A DNA stretch of 43,370 nt from positions 1 through 43,370 of IMG/VR virus record IMGVR_UViG_3300020202_000037, one strand, 5' to 3'. Made by a program: the position numbers and the translations under genes. A model generated the notes under the pieces. It was not told the DNA's origin. It was given only the letters and a program-made list of their open reading frames with translations, and searched no databases. Source of the stretch: a virus. This document shows, piece after piece, positions 37,547-43,370 of the stretch. Every line of letters begins with the position of its first letter. The stretch's first letter is position 1.

Positions 37547-37574
37547 CCCGGAATGTTAGGTTCCGGGTTTTCTT
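37547..37574 (+). terminator. Rho-independent terminator before thyX
   Basis: CCCGGAA (37547-37553) pairs exactly with TTCCGGG (37561-37567) around a 7-base loop, followed by TTTTCTT. It ends the kinase/endonuclease transcript or attenuates transcription into thyX, whose start is 158 bases further on. Confidence 0.82.
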
Positions 37575-37731
37575 GGCGGTGCGAGTCTATGATGGTGCAA
37601 CTCCATCAACCGCCATTTCAGTTATTTTGCTTATTCTCACACAACCCATACGAATCACCGGTGGCCACGTTACAGCGCCTTGTGGCGTGGCTGCCATTCT
37701 TTTTTGCAGCTTACAGACTAAGGAGGTCTCT
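37575..37731 (+). promoter_or_regulatory. Structured leader of thyX
   Basis: Two further foldable elements lie between the terminator and the gene. TGGCGGT/ACCGCCA (about 37574-37615) encloses GATGG-TGCAACT-CCATC, a 5-bp stem with a 7-base loop similar to a tRNA T-arm on an acceptor-like stem. GCCACG (37664-37669) pairs with CGTGGC (37686-37691) around an inner CGCC/GGCG hairpin, followed by ATTCTTTTTT, again terminator-like. The SD AGGAGG lies in a small AGAC/GTCT loop. No known riboswitch recognised; an attenuator is plausible. Confidence 0.45.
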
Positions 37732-38469
37732 ATGAAAGTCGAGTTGATAGATCATATGGGCTCAGACCTTACGGTTGTTAATGCTGCAAGGGTGAGCTTT
37801 GATAAACAAAGTTGGTGGCTTCCTATTGAGGAGGGTTATGAGGCTTGTAGCGGTGGGGAAATAGCAAAAGTTGTTGGTGTAAAATTGCGAGCCTGCGATG
37901 CAAAACTGATCAATTATCTTGCAAAGCACAAGCACTGGACTCCATTTGGTCATTGTACCGCTCAATTCCGCGTTACAGCCCCCATTTTCGTAGCCAGACA
38001 ATTGGCAAAGCACCAGGTTGGTTTGGTCTGGAACGAGGTCAGTCGTCGTTACGTTGATAGTGAACCTGAGTTCTTTGTTCCAGAGGCTTGGCGTCTGAAA
38101 GCAGAGGATAAGAAGCAGGGGAGTAGTGAAGAAGTTTTGGGCGCCATTCCTGGAATTTTGTATGAGCATTCCGGGTTTGAGTTGTTACCCATTGATTATG
38201 ATGTCTTAATGGACGTTTGTAGAACGTTTTATAACCGGCTTTTAGAAGATAATGTCTGTCCAGAGCAAGCCCGCATGGTCTTGCCTCAAGCGATGTACAC
38301 GCAATGGTACTGGACTGGATCCCTGATGGCCTTTGCAAGGGTCTGCAAGCTAAGGCTTGATCCTCATGCCCAAAAGGAAACGCAGGTTATTGCAAAAGGC
38401 ATTGCTGGGCATATGGAGAAGCTTTTTCCCGTTAGTTGGCAAGCTTTGATGGATAAGGAGGTTGTTTAA
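37732..38469 (+). CDS. thyX: Flavin-dependent thymidylate synthase (ThyX)
   Basis: A 245-aa ThyX making dTMP from dUMP with FAD and methylene-tetrahydrofolate. Family features: VNAARVSF near the start, HWTPFGH..AQFRVTAPIFVARQ, and NEVSRRYVD with S104. The hallmark RHRx7S is not present as such: residues at the three positions are H94-Q95-V96 (KHQVGLVWNEVS), a variant I associate with phage ThyX proteins. The ATG at 37732 has an ideal AGGAGG; the frame is open upstream but that part looks noncoding. It works with the kinase and dCTP/dUTP enzyme. Confidence 0.92.
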   Translation: MKVELIDHMGSDLTVVNAARVSFDKQSWWLPIEEGYEACSGGEIAKVVGVKLRACDAKLINYLAKHKHWTPFGHCTAQFRVTAPIFVARQLAKHQVGLVWNEVSRRYVDSEPEFFVPEAWRLKAEDKKQGSSEEVLGAIPGILYEHSGFELLPIDYDVLMDVCRTFYNRLLEDNVCPEQARMVLPQAMYTQWYWTGSLMAFARVCKLRLDPHAQKETQVIAKGIAGHMEKLFPVSWQALMDKEVV

Positions 38470-38612
38470 TGGTTTTTATGGTTCCTAGGGCTGTTAAAGA
38501 TAAACCGAGTTACAGACTATCTCTTTTTATCATTGTTTTTGGTGGTTGTCTGTTCGTTGCGACCAGCTCTTTTGCTCTAGGGTTTTGCCTTGTTTGGATT
38601 TTACTACATTGA
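38469..38612 (+). CDS. Small membrane protein, 47 aa
   Basis: Begins MVFMVPRAVKDKPSYRL, then about 27 uninterrupted hydrophobic residues (LFIIVFGGCLFVATSSFALG onward), ending WILLH. Probably one long or two short membrane passes. Its ATG overlaps the thyX stop (TAATG), the usual coupling in this genome, and it fills the gap to the next gene. Not recognised; function unknown. Confidence 0.6.
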   Translation: MVFMVPRAVKDKPSYRLSLFIIVFGGCLFVATSSFALGFCLVWILLH

Positions 38613-38624
38613 AAGGCGGTCGTG

Positions 38625-38945
38625 ATGAGTAACCACCAACCCATAACCCCCGAAGAGCGCCAGCGGTGGCGGGATTTGCTTAGAGAGTATCCCAATGCCG
38701 GGGCTGAGCGTCATAATTTTATTATGGAGACTTTAGGAGCCCTTCCCCGGCTGATGGAGGAGAATCGGCGGCTGGCTGAAAGCCATAGACGATTAGTAGA
38801 GCTTAAGTTTGCCGCCATTCATCTAGGAGATGTTTATCACCATTCCTGGTGGTCTCTAATTCGGGAAGCCACCGAGGACTTGGAATGCCCTTGTGACTTA
38901 AACACAATGGGGTCTTGTAAACGCAAAGCCTTGGGGGTGGATTAA
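38625..38945 (+). CDS. Hypothetical protein, 106 aa
   Basis: Not recognised. Mostly helical with many Arg/Glu (EERQRWRDLLREYP; LMEENRRLAESHRRLVELKFAA, a likely coiled coil) and a C-terminal Cys-containing segment (LECPCDLNTMGSCK) that could bind a metal. ATG 38625 is chosen, with AAAGGCGG upstream, over GTG 38622. It belongs to a run of small early genes after thyX. Confidence 0.7.
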   Translation: MSNHQPITPEERQRWRDLLREYPNAGAERHNFIMETLGALPRLMEENRRLAESHRRLVELKFAAIHLGDVYHHSWWSLIREATEDLECPCDLNTMGSCKRKALGVD

Positions 38946-39020
38946 ACATGATAATTAATGCGCAAAAGTATCACATTTGGTGGCTTGTATCACATTTAGA
39001 ACACAAAAAAGGAGGACAAA

Positions 39021-39302
39021 GTGACTGATTGGCAGGATATTAGCACGGCACCAAGGGATGGCAGAGAGGTTAAGATAAAGGCCACCTCTTTTACTGGCCA
39101 TACTGTAGAGTATGACCGTTGTGTGTGGGTGCCGTCGAAAGACGTGGAAATGCTTTGCTGTGAGGAATGCGGGGAGACATATACTTATTCCCAAATAGAA
39201 GGCTGGTTTTCAAATGGAGTGCGGCTTCCGCCGTGGTCAATTTGTACCCACTGGCACCCCCTCCCAGAACCACCGCAGGAAGGAGACCGGGATGATGGCT
39301 GA
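39021..39302 (+). CDS. DUF551-like small phage protein, 93 aa
   Basis: The N-terminus DWQDISTAPRDG and the C-terminal THWHPLPEPP are the two marks of DUF551-type proteins, common in phages and of unknown function. Between them lies CCEECGETY, a possible metal-binding Cys cluster. The start is GTG 39021 with GGAGGA nine bases upstream. An 11-base direct repeat, GTATCACATTT, lies just before it at 38968 and 38987. Confidence 0.82.
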   Translation: MTDWQDISTAPRDGREVKIKATSFTGHTVEYDRCVWVPSKDVEMLCCEECGETYTYSQIEGWFSNGVRLPPWSICTHWHPLPEPPQEGDRDDG

Positions 39303-39435
39303 TTCTTACATAGCTGGGATTACGACAGGGCTTTTTGCAGCACTTTTAGTGAGATGGTTGACTGACGGTTATGCATCATTTCCATGGGTTGCTCTTATAG
39401 CGGTTTTACTTACACATCTAGCAGGATGGCTTTAA
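39292..39435 (+). CDS. Small two-pass membrane protein, 47 aa
   Basis: MMADSYIAGITTGLFAALLV is followed by a short WLTDGYASF loop and a second hydrophobic segment (WVALIAVLLTHLAGWL). AAGGAG six to seven bases upstream marks ATG 39292 as the start, inside the end of the preceding gene. Function unknown; the size and topology fit a pinholin-like or small host-membrane effector, but nothing else supports that. Confidence 0.62.
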   Translation: MMADSYIAGITTGLFAALLVRWLTDGYASFPWVALIAVLLTHLAGWL

Positions 39436-39452
39436 GGAAGGAGACCGGGCGA

Positions 39453-40091
39453 GTGAGTGATAGGCGCTTAAGCATAGAAGAGGCGGCACAAGAAATATAC
39501 GACAGGCATAAAAACCCAAGCTCACTGGAGTATTTAACCTGGAGAGATGCTTGTGAGATTGTTAGGACTGCGGTCGATACCGCTGTTGCCGCAAAAACCG
39601 CCGAGTGTGAGCAGTTGCAGGCAGAAGCGGCGGCGATGCGCCTAGGATTACAACATCTTTTGCTAGAAATAAAAGATGCGGGCTGTACTGTTGACTATTT
39701 CGTTTATATTATCGAAAGTGCTCTATCGATTGGTGGCTCCGCAGGCCAAGCCCTGTTGGAGCGGTTGCGGCTGGCGGAAGCGGTGTGTGAAAAAATACCG
39801 ATTTGCGCCGATATTCTCCCAAAGCCTATACTTGGTCCGGTTTATCAAGCCTGGCAGCAGGCCCGATCGAACTCTCCGGAAAAACCAGATAGTTCAATGG
39901 CTGATTCAAATAATTTGGAACTAATTCACGCTATAGAAGAGGAGGAAAAGGCTTACGAAAACGCTTGGAATAGGGTGGTGGAGGCGGCTATTGCTTTGGT
40001 AGCAACAGATATACACGATGGGGATAAACAATGGGCTTTGATTAAGGCTGTGGAAGCGTTGCAAGTGTTGGAGGGTAATGGTGATGAGTGA
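39453..40091 (+). CDS. Helical hypothetical protein, 212 aa
   Basis: Not recognised. Predominantly helical with a coiled-coil-like Ala/Glu-rich section (AAKTAECEQLQAEAAAMRLGL), a central Cys/Ile-rich part and a C-terminal helix pair. The AAGGAG SD nine bases upstream favours GTG 39453; an ATG at 39426 is in frame. The block GAAGGAGACCGGG before it repeats the one before 39292, a small duplication of a translation signal. It overlaps the next gene slightly. Confidence 0.68.
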   Translation: MSDRRLSIEEAAQEIYDRHKNPSSLEYLTWRDACEIVRTAVDTAVAAKTAECEQLQAEAAAMRLGLQHLLLEIKDAGCTVDYFVYIIESALSIGGSAGQALLERLRLAEAVCEKIPICADILPKPILGPVYQAWQQARSNSPEKPDSSMADSNNLELIHAIEEEEKAYENAWNRVVEAAIALVATDIHDGDKQWALIKAVEALQVLEGNGDE

Positions 40092-40302
40092 TGAGCTGAG
40101 AAAAATGGCCTATGAATGCTGGAGTGCGTGCCGGTCATGGGATTGGCGGCCTGGAGATGAAGTCGCTCTGGAATACCTCCTGGCTGCGTTTGAACTCGGG
40201 GTTCAGAAGCGAAACGAGGAAATAGAACGTCGGATAAAACACTCCTCTGCGTTTAAAGAGGGTTGGGATGCTCCTGGGATGGAGGCTTATGATGGTGAGT
40301 GA
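40084..40302 (+). CDS. Hypothetical protein, 72 aa
   Basis: Not recognised. A helical protein with MSDELRKMAYECWSACRSWD at the start and a long charged helix (FELGVQKRNEEIERRIKHS). GGAGG lies nine bases before ATG 40084; ATG 40078 is also in frame. It overlaps the ends of both neighbours. The opening MSDEL and the next gene's MVSDER share a similar start-region sequence, perhaps another small duplication. Confidence 0.65.
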   Translation: MSDELRKMAYECWSACRSWDWRPGDEVALEYLLAAFELGVQKRNEEIERRIKHSSAFKEGWDAPGMEAYDGE

Positions 40303-40507
40303 TGAGCGGTGTGAGAATTGCCGGTTTTGGATAGCAAACAAGTATATTTGTGAACAGCTTGGTGATTGCAAACGCTATCCGCCACTTAAAGGCTCTATGG
40401 GAGGAAACGATACTGCTTATTATGGCGCCGTACTTCTTACTCGAAGTTATGATTGGTGTGGGGAGTGGCAAGTAAATAGCCCTCCATCTACAACAAGTGA
40501 AGAGTAG
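40292..40507 (+). CDS. Zinc-binding small phage protein, 71 aa
   Basis: The pattern CENCRFW (C7, C10), C20 in YICEQLGDCKRYPP and WCGEW near the end matches a small Cys-rich protein family frequent in phages (C.NCR.W ... CR..PP ... WCGE), probably holding one zinc ion. GGAGG six bases upstream fixes the start at ATG 40292. Function unknown. It ends the first block of tiny genes; a 94-base spacer with the palindrome TGCCCGGGCA follows. Confidence 0.78.
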   Translation: MVSDERCENCRFWIANKYICEQLGDCKRYPPLKGSMGGNDTAYYGAVLLTRSYDWCGEWQVNSPPSTTSEE

Positions 40508-40601
40508 ACAGCTGGGCTAAATCTTCTATGCTAGTAGTGGTGTCAAGCCCTTGGTTGGATGCCCGGGCAGCGTTGAAGGTTTTGGAGGGTCAGAAATAAC
40601 C

Positions 40602-40850
40602 ATGGGTCTATATGATAACGTTCTATTCGAGATGGACTGTCCTAAATGTCAGTCCAAAATCTCTGGATTCCAAAGCAAGAATGGGCCTTGTTGGCTCCAT
40701 GATATTGACTTTAGGAGCGTAGATACCTTCTATAGTTGTTGTAATAAATGTCGTCTATGGATTGAGTACCGATATAAAGTTAAACCGGCCTTAGAACGTA
40801 CTATAGACGATTATGAATTAGTAATGGAGGACCTACCAAACGACAAGTGA
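40602..40850 (+). CDS. Zinc-ribbon small phage protein, 82 aa
   Basis: MGLYDNVLFEMDCPKCQSKI followed by GFQSKNGPC and CCNKCRLWIEY is the pattern of a common phage zinc-ribbon protein (CPxC ... FQSKDGPC ... FY..C..C). Two CxxC pairs (C13/C16 and about C48/C51) bind zinc. The ATG at 40602 is preferred over an ATG at 40551 because the conserved family start is MGLYD. Function unknown; nucleic-acid or protein binding likely. Confidence 0.8.
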   Translation: MGLYDNVLFEMDCPKCQSKISGFQSKNGPCWLHDIDFRSVDTFYSCCNKCRLWIEYRYKVKPALERTIDDYELVMEDLPNDK

Positions 40851-41216
40851 TTAAAAGATTGGTGCCCTGCGGCGTGGACAGTGACACGCACACGAGAATC
40901 GTTCGTACTAGGTGAAAGAATCTAGCGTGTAATACGGGAACGACGGAAGCCGGTGACGTAAGGGACAAAGGGGCTCATGCTCTTGTGGTTATTCAGTTAA
41001 CCCTACCTCAACAATTCCGGCCAGGGCACCTACTTATAAAAAGTTATAGTAAGTTCTAACCAGTTATAGCGTGTTTAGGTTAGTTTATGGCGAGCTTTGT
41101 AAACTAAGGAAAGCCAAAGAAAATGATCCCGATCGGGACAATTTAGACCAATTTGGGATCAAAACAGGTCAAATAATCCCGTACGGTAAATTTAGAAGAG
41201 AAGAGACGAATTGAGC
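40851..41216. other. 366-bp gene-free region
   Basis: No coding frame of note. It contains the candidate structured RNA at 40861-41030, then AT-rich DNA with the direct repeat AGTTATAG (about 41043 and 41063), the perfect 12-bp palindrome TCCCGATCGGGA (41127-41138) and the nested inverted pair GATCCC (41125) and GGGATC (41155). The second half may hold a promoter/operator for the genes from 41217. Confidence 0.7.
40861..41030 (+). ncRNA. Candidate structured noncoding RNA, about 170 nt
   Basis: GGTGCCCTG (40861-40869) pairs perfectly with CAGGGCACC (41022-41030), extended by CGG/CCG after a 2-base bulge, closing the domain. Inside are GCGTG/CACGC (40872-40889), ACGA/TCGT (40892-40902), CTAG/CTAG (40908-40925), TACG..CGG-AAG-CCG..CGTA (40933-40960) and AGGG/CCCT with inner ACAA/TTGT (40961-41004). 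No protein-coding frame explains it. It resembles no tRNA, tmRNA, RNase P or riboswitch I know. Strand is inferred from the neighbouring genes; the reverse strand folds equally. Confidence 0.55.
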
Positions 41217-41375
41217 ATGAACAACATGACTGATCCAATTCTGTACCGCCTAAACGCTCTTGAACGTGTTGTTGAAGAGTTGATTAAGGACGTTGAGACT
41301 ATAAGGCGTAGGCCCAGCATAACAGTGTGTCTAAAAGAGGTTCTTACAGATGTATTACGGAGGGCCAGAGTTTAA
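41217..41375 (+). CDS. Small coiled-coil protein, 52 aa
   Basis: Starts MNNMTDPILYRLNALERVVE and continues as one charged helix, then RRRPSITVCLKEVLTDVLRRA, likely a helical dimer. Its TAA is immediately followed by the ATG of the next gene, so the two are probably one operon. The SD is weak and the length short, so this is a moderate call. Not recognised. Confidence 0.55.
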   Translation: MNNMTDPILYRLNALERVVEELIKDVETIRRRPSITVCLKEVLTDVLRRARV

Positions 41376-41570
41376 ATGTACGTTAAAGAACTTATTGATC
41401 GCTTACAGAACTTCGCACCCAATGCTAACGTGTACGTTGCTATCCAGTTTCGAGACACGATCTTCTATGACCTCGTGCTTGATACTAGGAGCGACAATGA
41501 CGGCGATGTAGTCCTTGAACCAGTGCCTTATGACCTGGGAAAACTATCACACCCTAAAGAAGACAAGTAA
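41376..41570 (+). CDS. Small phage protein, 64 aa
   Basis: MYVKELIDRLQNFAPNANVY is the opening shared by many short phage proteins of the pattern M.V.ELIE.LQ..PPDA.V, followed by strands (YVAIQFRDTIFYDLVLD; DVVLEPV). Function unknown. GGAGG lies about 13 bases upstream. It abuts the 52-aa gene and is followed after one base by the next start. Confidence 0.75.
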   Translation: MYVKELIDRLQNFAPNANVYVAIQFRDTIFYDLVLDTRSDNDGDVVLEPVPYDLGKLSHPKEDK

Positions 41571-41571
41571 C

Positions 41572-41814
41572 ATGGCCCTATACGTCGTTCATTTTTGCCG
41601 CAACCGTTCATGCAACGTTGGTTGGATAGACGAAGATCTGACCAATGCAACGAGTCCGCCTAAGTGGAAGTACTGCCCTGAATGCGTTCAACAAGGTTTT
41701 GTCAATCCCGATCGTCCTCCTAAATCAGAGGCAGCTATCAGGAAAGCTATGCTCATGAATCAACGTCTAAAAGAACGACGGATCAACGTACATAATGCCC
41801 AGGAAGGGGCTTGA
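41572..41814 (+). CDS. Zinc-ribbon hypothetical protein, 80 aa
   Basis: CRNRSC near the start and CPEC in the middle (about residues 9-14 and 34-37) form a likely zinc ribbon; the C-terminus is a basic helix (AIRKAMLMNQRLKERRINV). ATG 41572 is chosen because the ribbon starts soon after; a TTG further upstream overlaps the previous gene. Not recognised otherwise. Last gene of the rightward block. Confidence 0.68.
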   Translation: MALYVVHFCRNRSCNVGWIDEDLTNATSPPKWKYCPECVQQGFVNPDRPPKSEAAIRKAMLMNQRLKERRINVHNAQEGA

Positions 41815-41977
41815 AATTTGTTTTAGGTGTTTTGGTACCTCCGAAAGAAACGGACCAGGTAGTGGCTCTGACCACTAATCGCAGTTCCTACCAGTCCTTA
41901 CATGCACTCCCGCCCGGGTCATATCCGGGGGTCTGCCGAATAACCAATAAGGCAGTTGTAAGGGCTGGTTTTTCTTT
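41815..41977. other. Gene-free stretch between rightward genes and integrase
   Basis: 163 bases holding CCCGG-GTCATAT-CCGGG (about 41913-41929), CTGCC/GGCAG (41934-41955) followed after ten bases by TTTTTCTTTTT (weak plus-strand terminator), and the perfect 10-bp inverted pair AGTTGTAAGG (41954-41963) and CCTTACAACT (41996-42005), the latter inside the integrase 3' end. It could hold a terminator for both directions or part of the attachment site. Confidence 0.45.
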
Positions 41978-43054
41978 TTACCAATTCTGCATTGACCTTA
42001 CAACTTGTCGCTCGCTGGTCATGTTGTACAACTCTGTTGTTGTCAGGTGCTTATGGCCAGCAGCCTTGCTTACTTCAGAAAGAGGTCTCCCCTTCTTCAA
42101 GCTGATGGTAACAAACGAACGCCTTAACCCGTGAGGGGTAATGTCTAAGCCAAGGTGCTTGCCAACCCGTTTAACCTTTTGTTGAATCTTAGCTCTGGTG
42201 AACCCTTTTCGATTCTGTCCTACAAAGAAATGCGGGTCCTCTGTCGTTGGGCGTATCTTTAGGTACTCCTTAAGGAAAGGTACTAGGCTTGATGGAATAC
42301 CTAGGGTTTGTCGCTCTCCGCCTTTCCGGACAAACGTCATGGTTTTCTCTGGGCTATCTAAGTCCACGTCTTCCAACAGCAGGCCGCATAGCTCCGAGTT
42401 TCGAAGCCCAGCAAAGTACATCGTTGCAACAATTGCGCGGTTTAAGATGCTTCGTTCCTGTCCGTACTCCCTGTTGTTTTGTAGGAAATCAAATATTTTC
42501 TGCGCTTCGTCCTCCTCTAAGACAGTCCGTTTAACATCCCGCTTCCTTTCTGGTTTGAACTGCTTCAACTCATCAAGTAGGATAGGACCTTCTATCTTTT
42601 TCATAACAAGAAAACGAGCATAGCAAAGAATGGCAAAGTACAGCATATAGCGGCGGCTCTTTGTAAGCGTTTGCCAAGCTTTTAATAGGGTGTCTGTTGA
42701 GATGCCTTTATATAGCTTAAAGAAGAGGGTAAGCGCCCCTGCATAATCGTTAATCGTTTCATTGGAAAAGCGTCGACCACCAGCCGATAAAAGAAACCCC
42801 TCCTCCATCCATGTTCGCCACTCTGTAAAGTAAATATCATGTGGTCTCACCCATACGACATTGGCCGTCTTGTCTCGTTTAGTACCTTTTCCCATTACCT
42901 CTTCTAAGCCGTCCAGCCACTCAACAAGCTGTTGGAACCTCCCTTCGTAAGTATCCCATACAGCGTTTAGAGTACCCGCTTTGATAAGACGGCGTACGTG
43001 TTGGGGCGTGTATCCCAGCTTATCTGCTACAACTTTTGTAGGATAAAATGCCAT
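41978..43054 (-). CDS. int: Tyrosine integrase with N-terminal excisionase-like HTH
   Basis: A 358-aa recombinase. Residues 1-50 are a MerR/excisionase-like helix-turn-helix (YPTKVVADKLGYTPQHVRRL) in place of a usual arm-binding domain. Residues about 65-165 are the core-binding domain. Catalytic residues: R218 (GLRNSELCGL), K244 (VRKGGER), H308 and R311 (TPHGLRRS), H334 (AAGHKH) and nucleophile Y343 (TTTELYNM). It integrates the phage at an attachment site. GGAGGA seven bases upstream fixes ATG 43054 over a start at 43099. Confidence 0.93.
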   Translation of the reverse strand: MAFYPTKVVADKLGYTPQHVRRLIKAGTLNAVWDTYEGRFQQLVEWLDGLEEVMGKGTKRDKTANVVWVRPHDIYFTEWRTWMEEGFLLSAGGRRFSNETINDYAGALTLFFKLYKGISTDTLLKAWQTLTKSRRYMLYFAILCYARFLVMKKIEGPILLDELKQFKPERKRDVKRTVLEEDEAQKIFDFLQNNREYGQERSILNRAIVATMYFAGLRNSELCGLLLEDVDLDSPEKTMTFVRKGGERQTLGIPSSLVPFLKEYLKIRPTTEDPHFFVGQNRKGFTRAKIQQKVKRVGKHLGLDITPHGLRRSFVTISLKKGRPLSEVSKAAGHKHLTTTELYNMTSERQVVRSMQNW

Positions 43055-43243
43055 TGGTGTTCTCCTCCATATGCAGTACCGGTTAAGGCCTGCGAACATG
43101 ACTGTAACTTAAGAATAGACGGAGGATTAGACCAATTTCATCCTTTATTTTGCGTGTTCCTGAACATGTTTTTCCATTCTTTAAAAATTGAAGAATTGTG
43201 TCTAGGAGCGGATTAAAGTGGGGTAACATTAACTCTCAATTCC
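43055..43243. other. Integrase upstream region, possible attachment/arm sites
   Basis: 189 bases before the terminal repeat. It carries GAACAT elements at 43093-43098 and 43163, the palindromes TGTTCCTGAACA (43155-43166) and AACATGTT (43163-43170), and GGAGCGGA (43206-43213) paired with TCCGCTCC (43241-43248), which reaches into the terminal repeat. Together with CGAACATTTATGTTCG at 66-81, these could be integrase or excisionase binding sites. No tRNA-like segment was seen, so the attachment core is not located. Confidence 0.45.
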
Positions 43244-43370
43244 GCTCCCTCATCCGTCTAGAGTAGTTGTACCGCATAGCTTTGGGCTGTGCAAGTTACA
43301 AAATGTTGCGAACATTTATGTTCGTCATTGACAACTATGCAGGATTGTGGTGGGGGAGTTTCTTTGCGGA
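43244..43370. repeat. Terminal direct repeat, right copy
   Basis: Identical to bases 1-127. It closes the contig into a circle of 43,243 bp and joins the integrase upstream region to the end of the late operon. Best read as an assembly overlap. Confidence 0.95.

Noticed and set aside
37574-37615. tRNA-like fold as a real tRNA gene
   Set aside because: Only acceptor- and T-arm-like stems are present; D and anticodon arms are missing.
37531-37731. In-frame N-terminal extension of ThyX (67 codons)
   Set aside because: The extension covers a terminator and hairpins, has no family resemblance, and an ideal AGGAGG lies before ATG 37732.
38948-39027. 26-codon frame MIINAQKYHIWWLV... before the DUF551-like gene
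   Set aside because: Too short, no SD, and built largely from the GTATCACATTT direct repeat; the overlap with the next start may be chance.
41811-42134. 107-codon plus-strand frame overlapping integrase
   Set aside because: Starts at TTG without SD and half of it lies antisense to well-conserved integrase catalytic sequence.
1-43370. CRISPR arrays, phage RNA polymerase, helicase, tape measure and tRNA genes
   Set aside because: Looked for by repeat spacing and protein motifs on both strands; none seen.

Overview
This window is one complete unit of a temperate, podovirus-like phage (or prophage) genome of about 43.2 kb. The first 127 bases recur exactly as the last 127 (43244-43370). The contig therefore closes into a 43,243-bp circle, and the repeat is most simply an assembly overlap rather than a biological end. 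Podovirus type is inferred from a T7/P22-style set: terminase, portal, scaffold, major capsid, head-tail adaptor, tail nozzle, fibres and three or four ejection proteins, with no tape measure, sheath or major tail tube gene. No phage RNA polymerase is visible. Clear sigma70-type promoters (TTGACA/TATAAT-like) and strong Shine-Dalgarno (SD) sites point to a bacterial host whose RNA polymerase reads the phage. I cannot name the host. No tRNA gene or CRISPR array was seen.

Layout. (1) 22102 down to 271, minus strand: the late operon. It runs small terminase, ejection proteins (two carrying peptidoglycan-hydrolase domains), a large terminase split into two cistrons, portal with an overlapping gene, scaffold, capsid, a UUCG-loop terminator, connector and tail genes, fibres, small proteins, and a terminator at 150-182. 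(2) 22.1-25.4 kb, plus strand except for one repressor: small phage genes, a basic 57-aa protein coupled to a serine recombinase, a secreted Cys-containing protein, an XRE/Cro-like regulator read divergently from a three-gene operon, and a terminator. (3) 25.4-26.7 kb: a divergent control region with a promoter containing an operator-like palindrome. (4) 36183 down to 26618, minus strand: the early/replication block. It holds a Cas4/AddB-like Fe-S nuclease, an AEP-type primase, family A DNA polymerase, dCTP deaminase/dUTPase-like enzyme, RuvC-like resolvase, HExxH protein, Dam-type methylase and a deoxyribosyltransferase-like protein. (5) 36.5-41.8 kb, plus strand: dNMP kinase, LAGLIDADG endonuclease, structured leader, ThyX, then many tiny Cys-rich genes, interrupted by a 366-bp gene-free stretch that folds as a candidate noncoding RNA. 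(6) 43054 down to 41978, minus strand: tyrosine integrase with an N-terminal excisionase-like helix-turn-helix.

How it works together. Integrase and repressor imply lysogeny. dNMP kinase, ThyX and the dCTP/dUTP enzyme supply nucleotides. Primase, polymerase, nuclease and RuvC-like enzyme replicate and process the DNA, but no helicase was found, so one is presumably taken from the host. The late operon packages DNA and builds a short-tailed virion whose ejection proteins carry an M15 peptidase and an SLT transglycosylase.

Most unusual points: the candidate structured RNA at 40861-41030, the two-cistron terminase, the gene nested out of frame in the portal 3' end, the ~80-residue insertion in the polymerase exonuclease domain, the structured thyX leader, the operator-in-promoter plus alternative-hairpin leader at 25.8-26.0 kb, and a recombinase-type DNA-binding tail without a catalytic domain.
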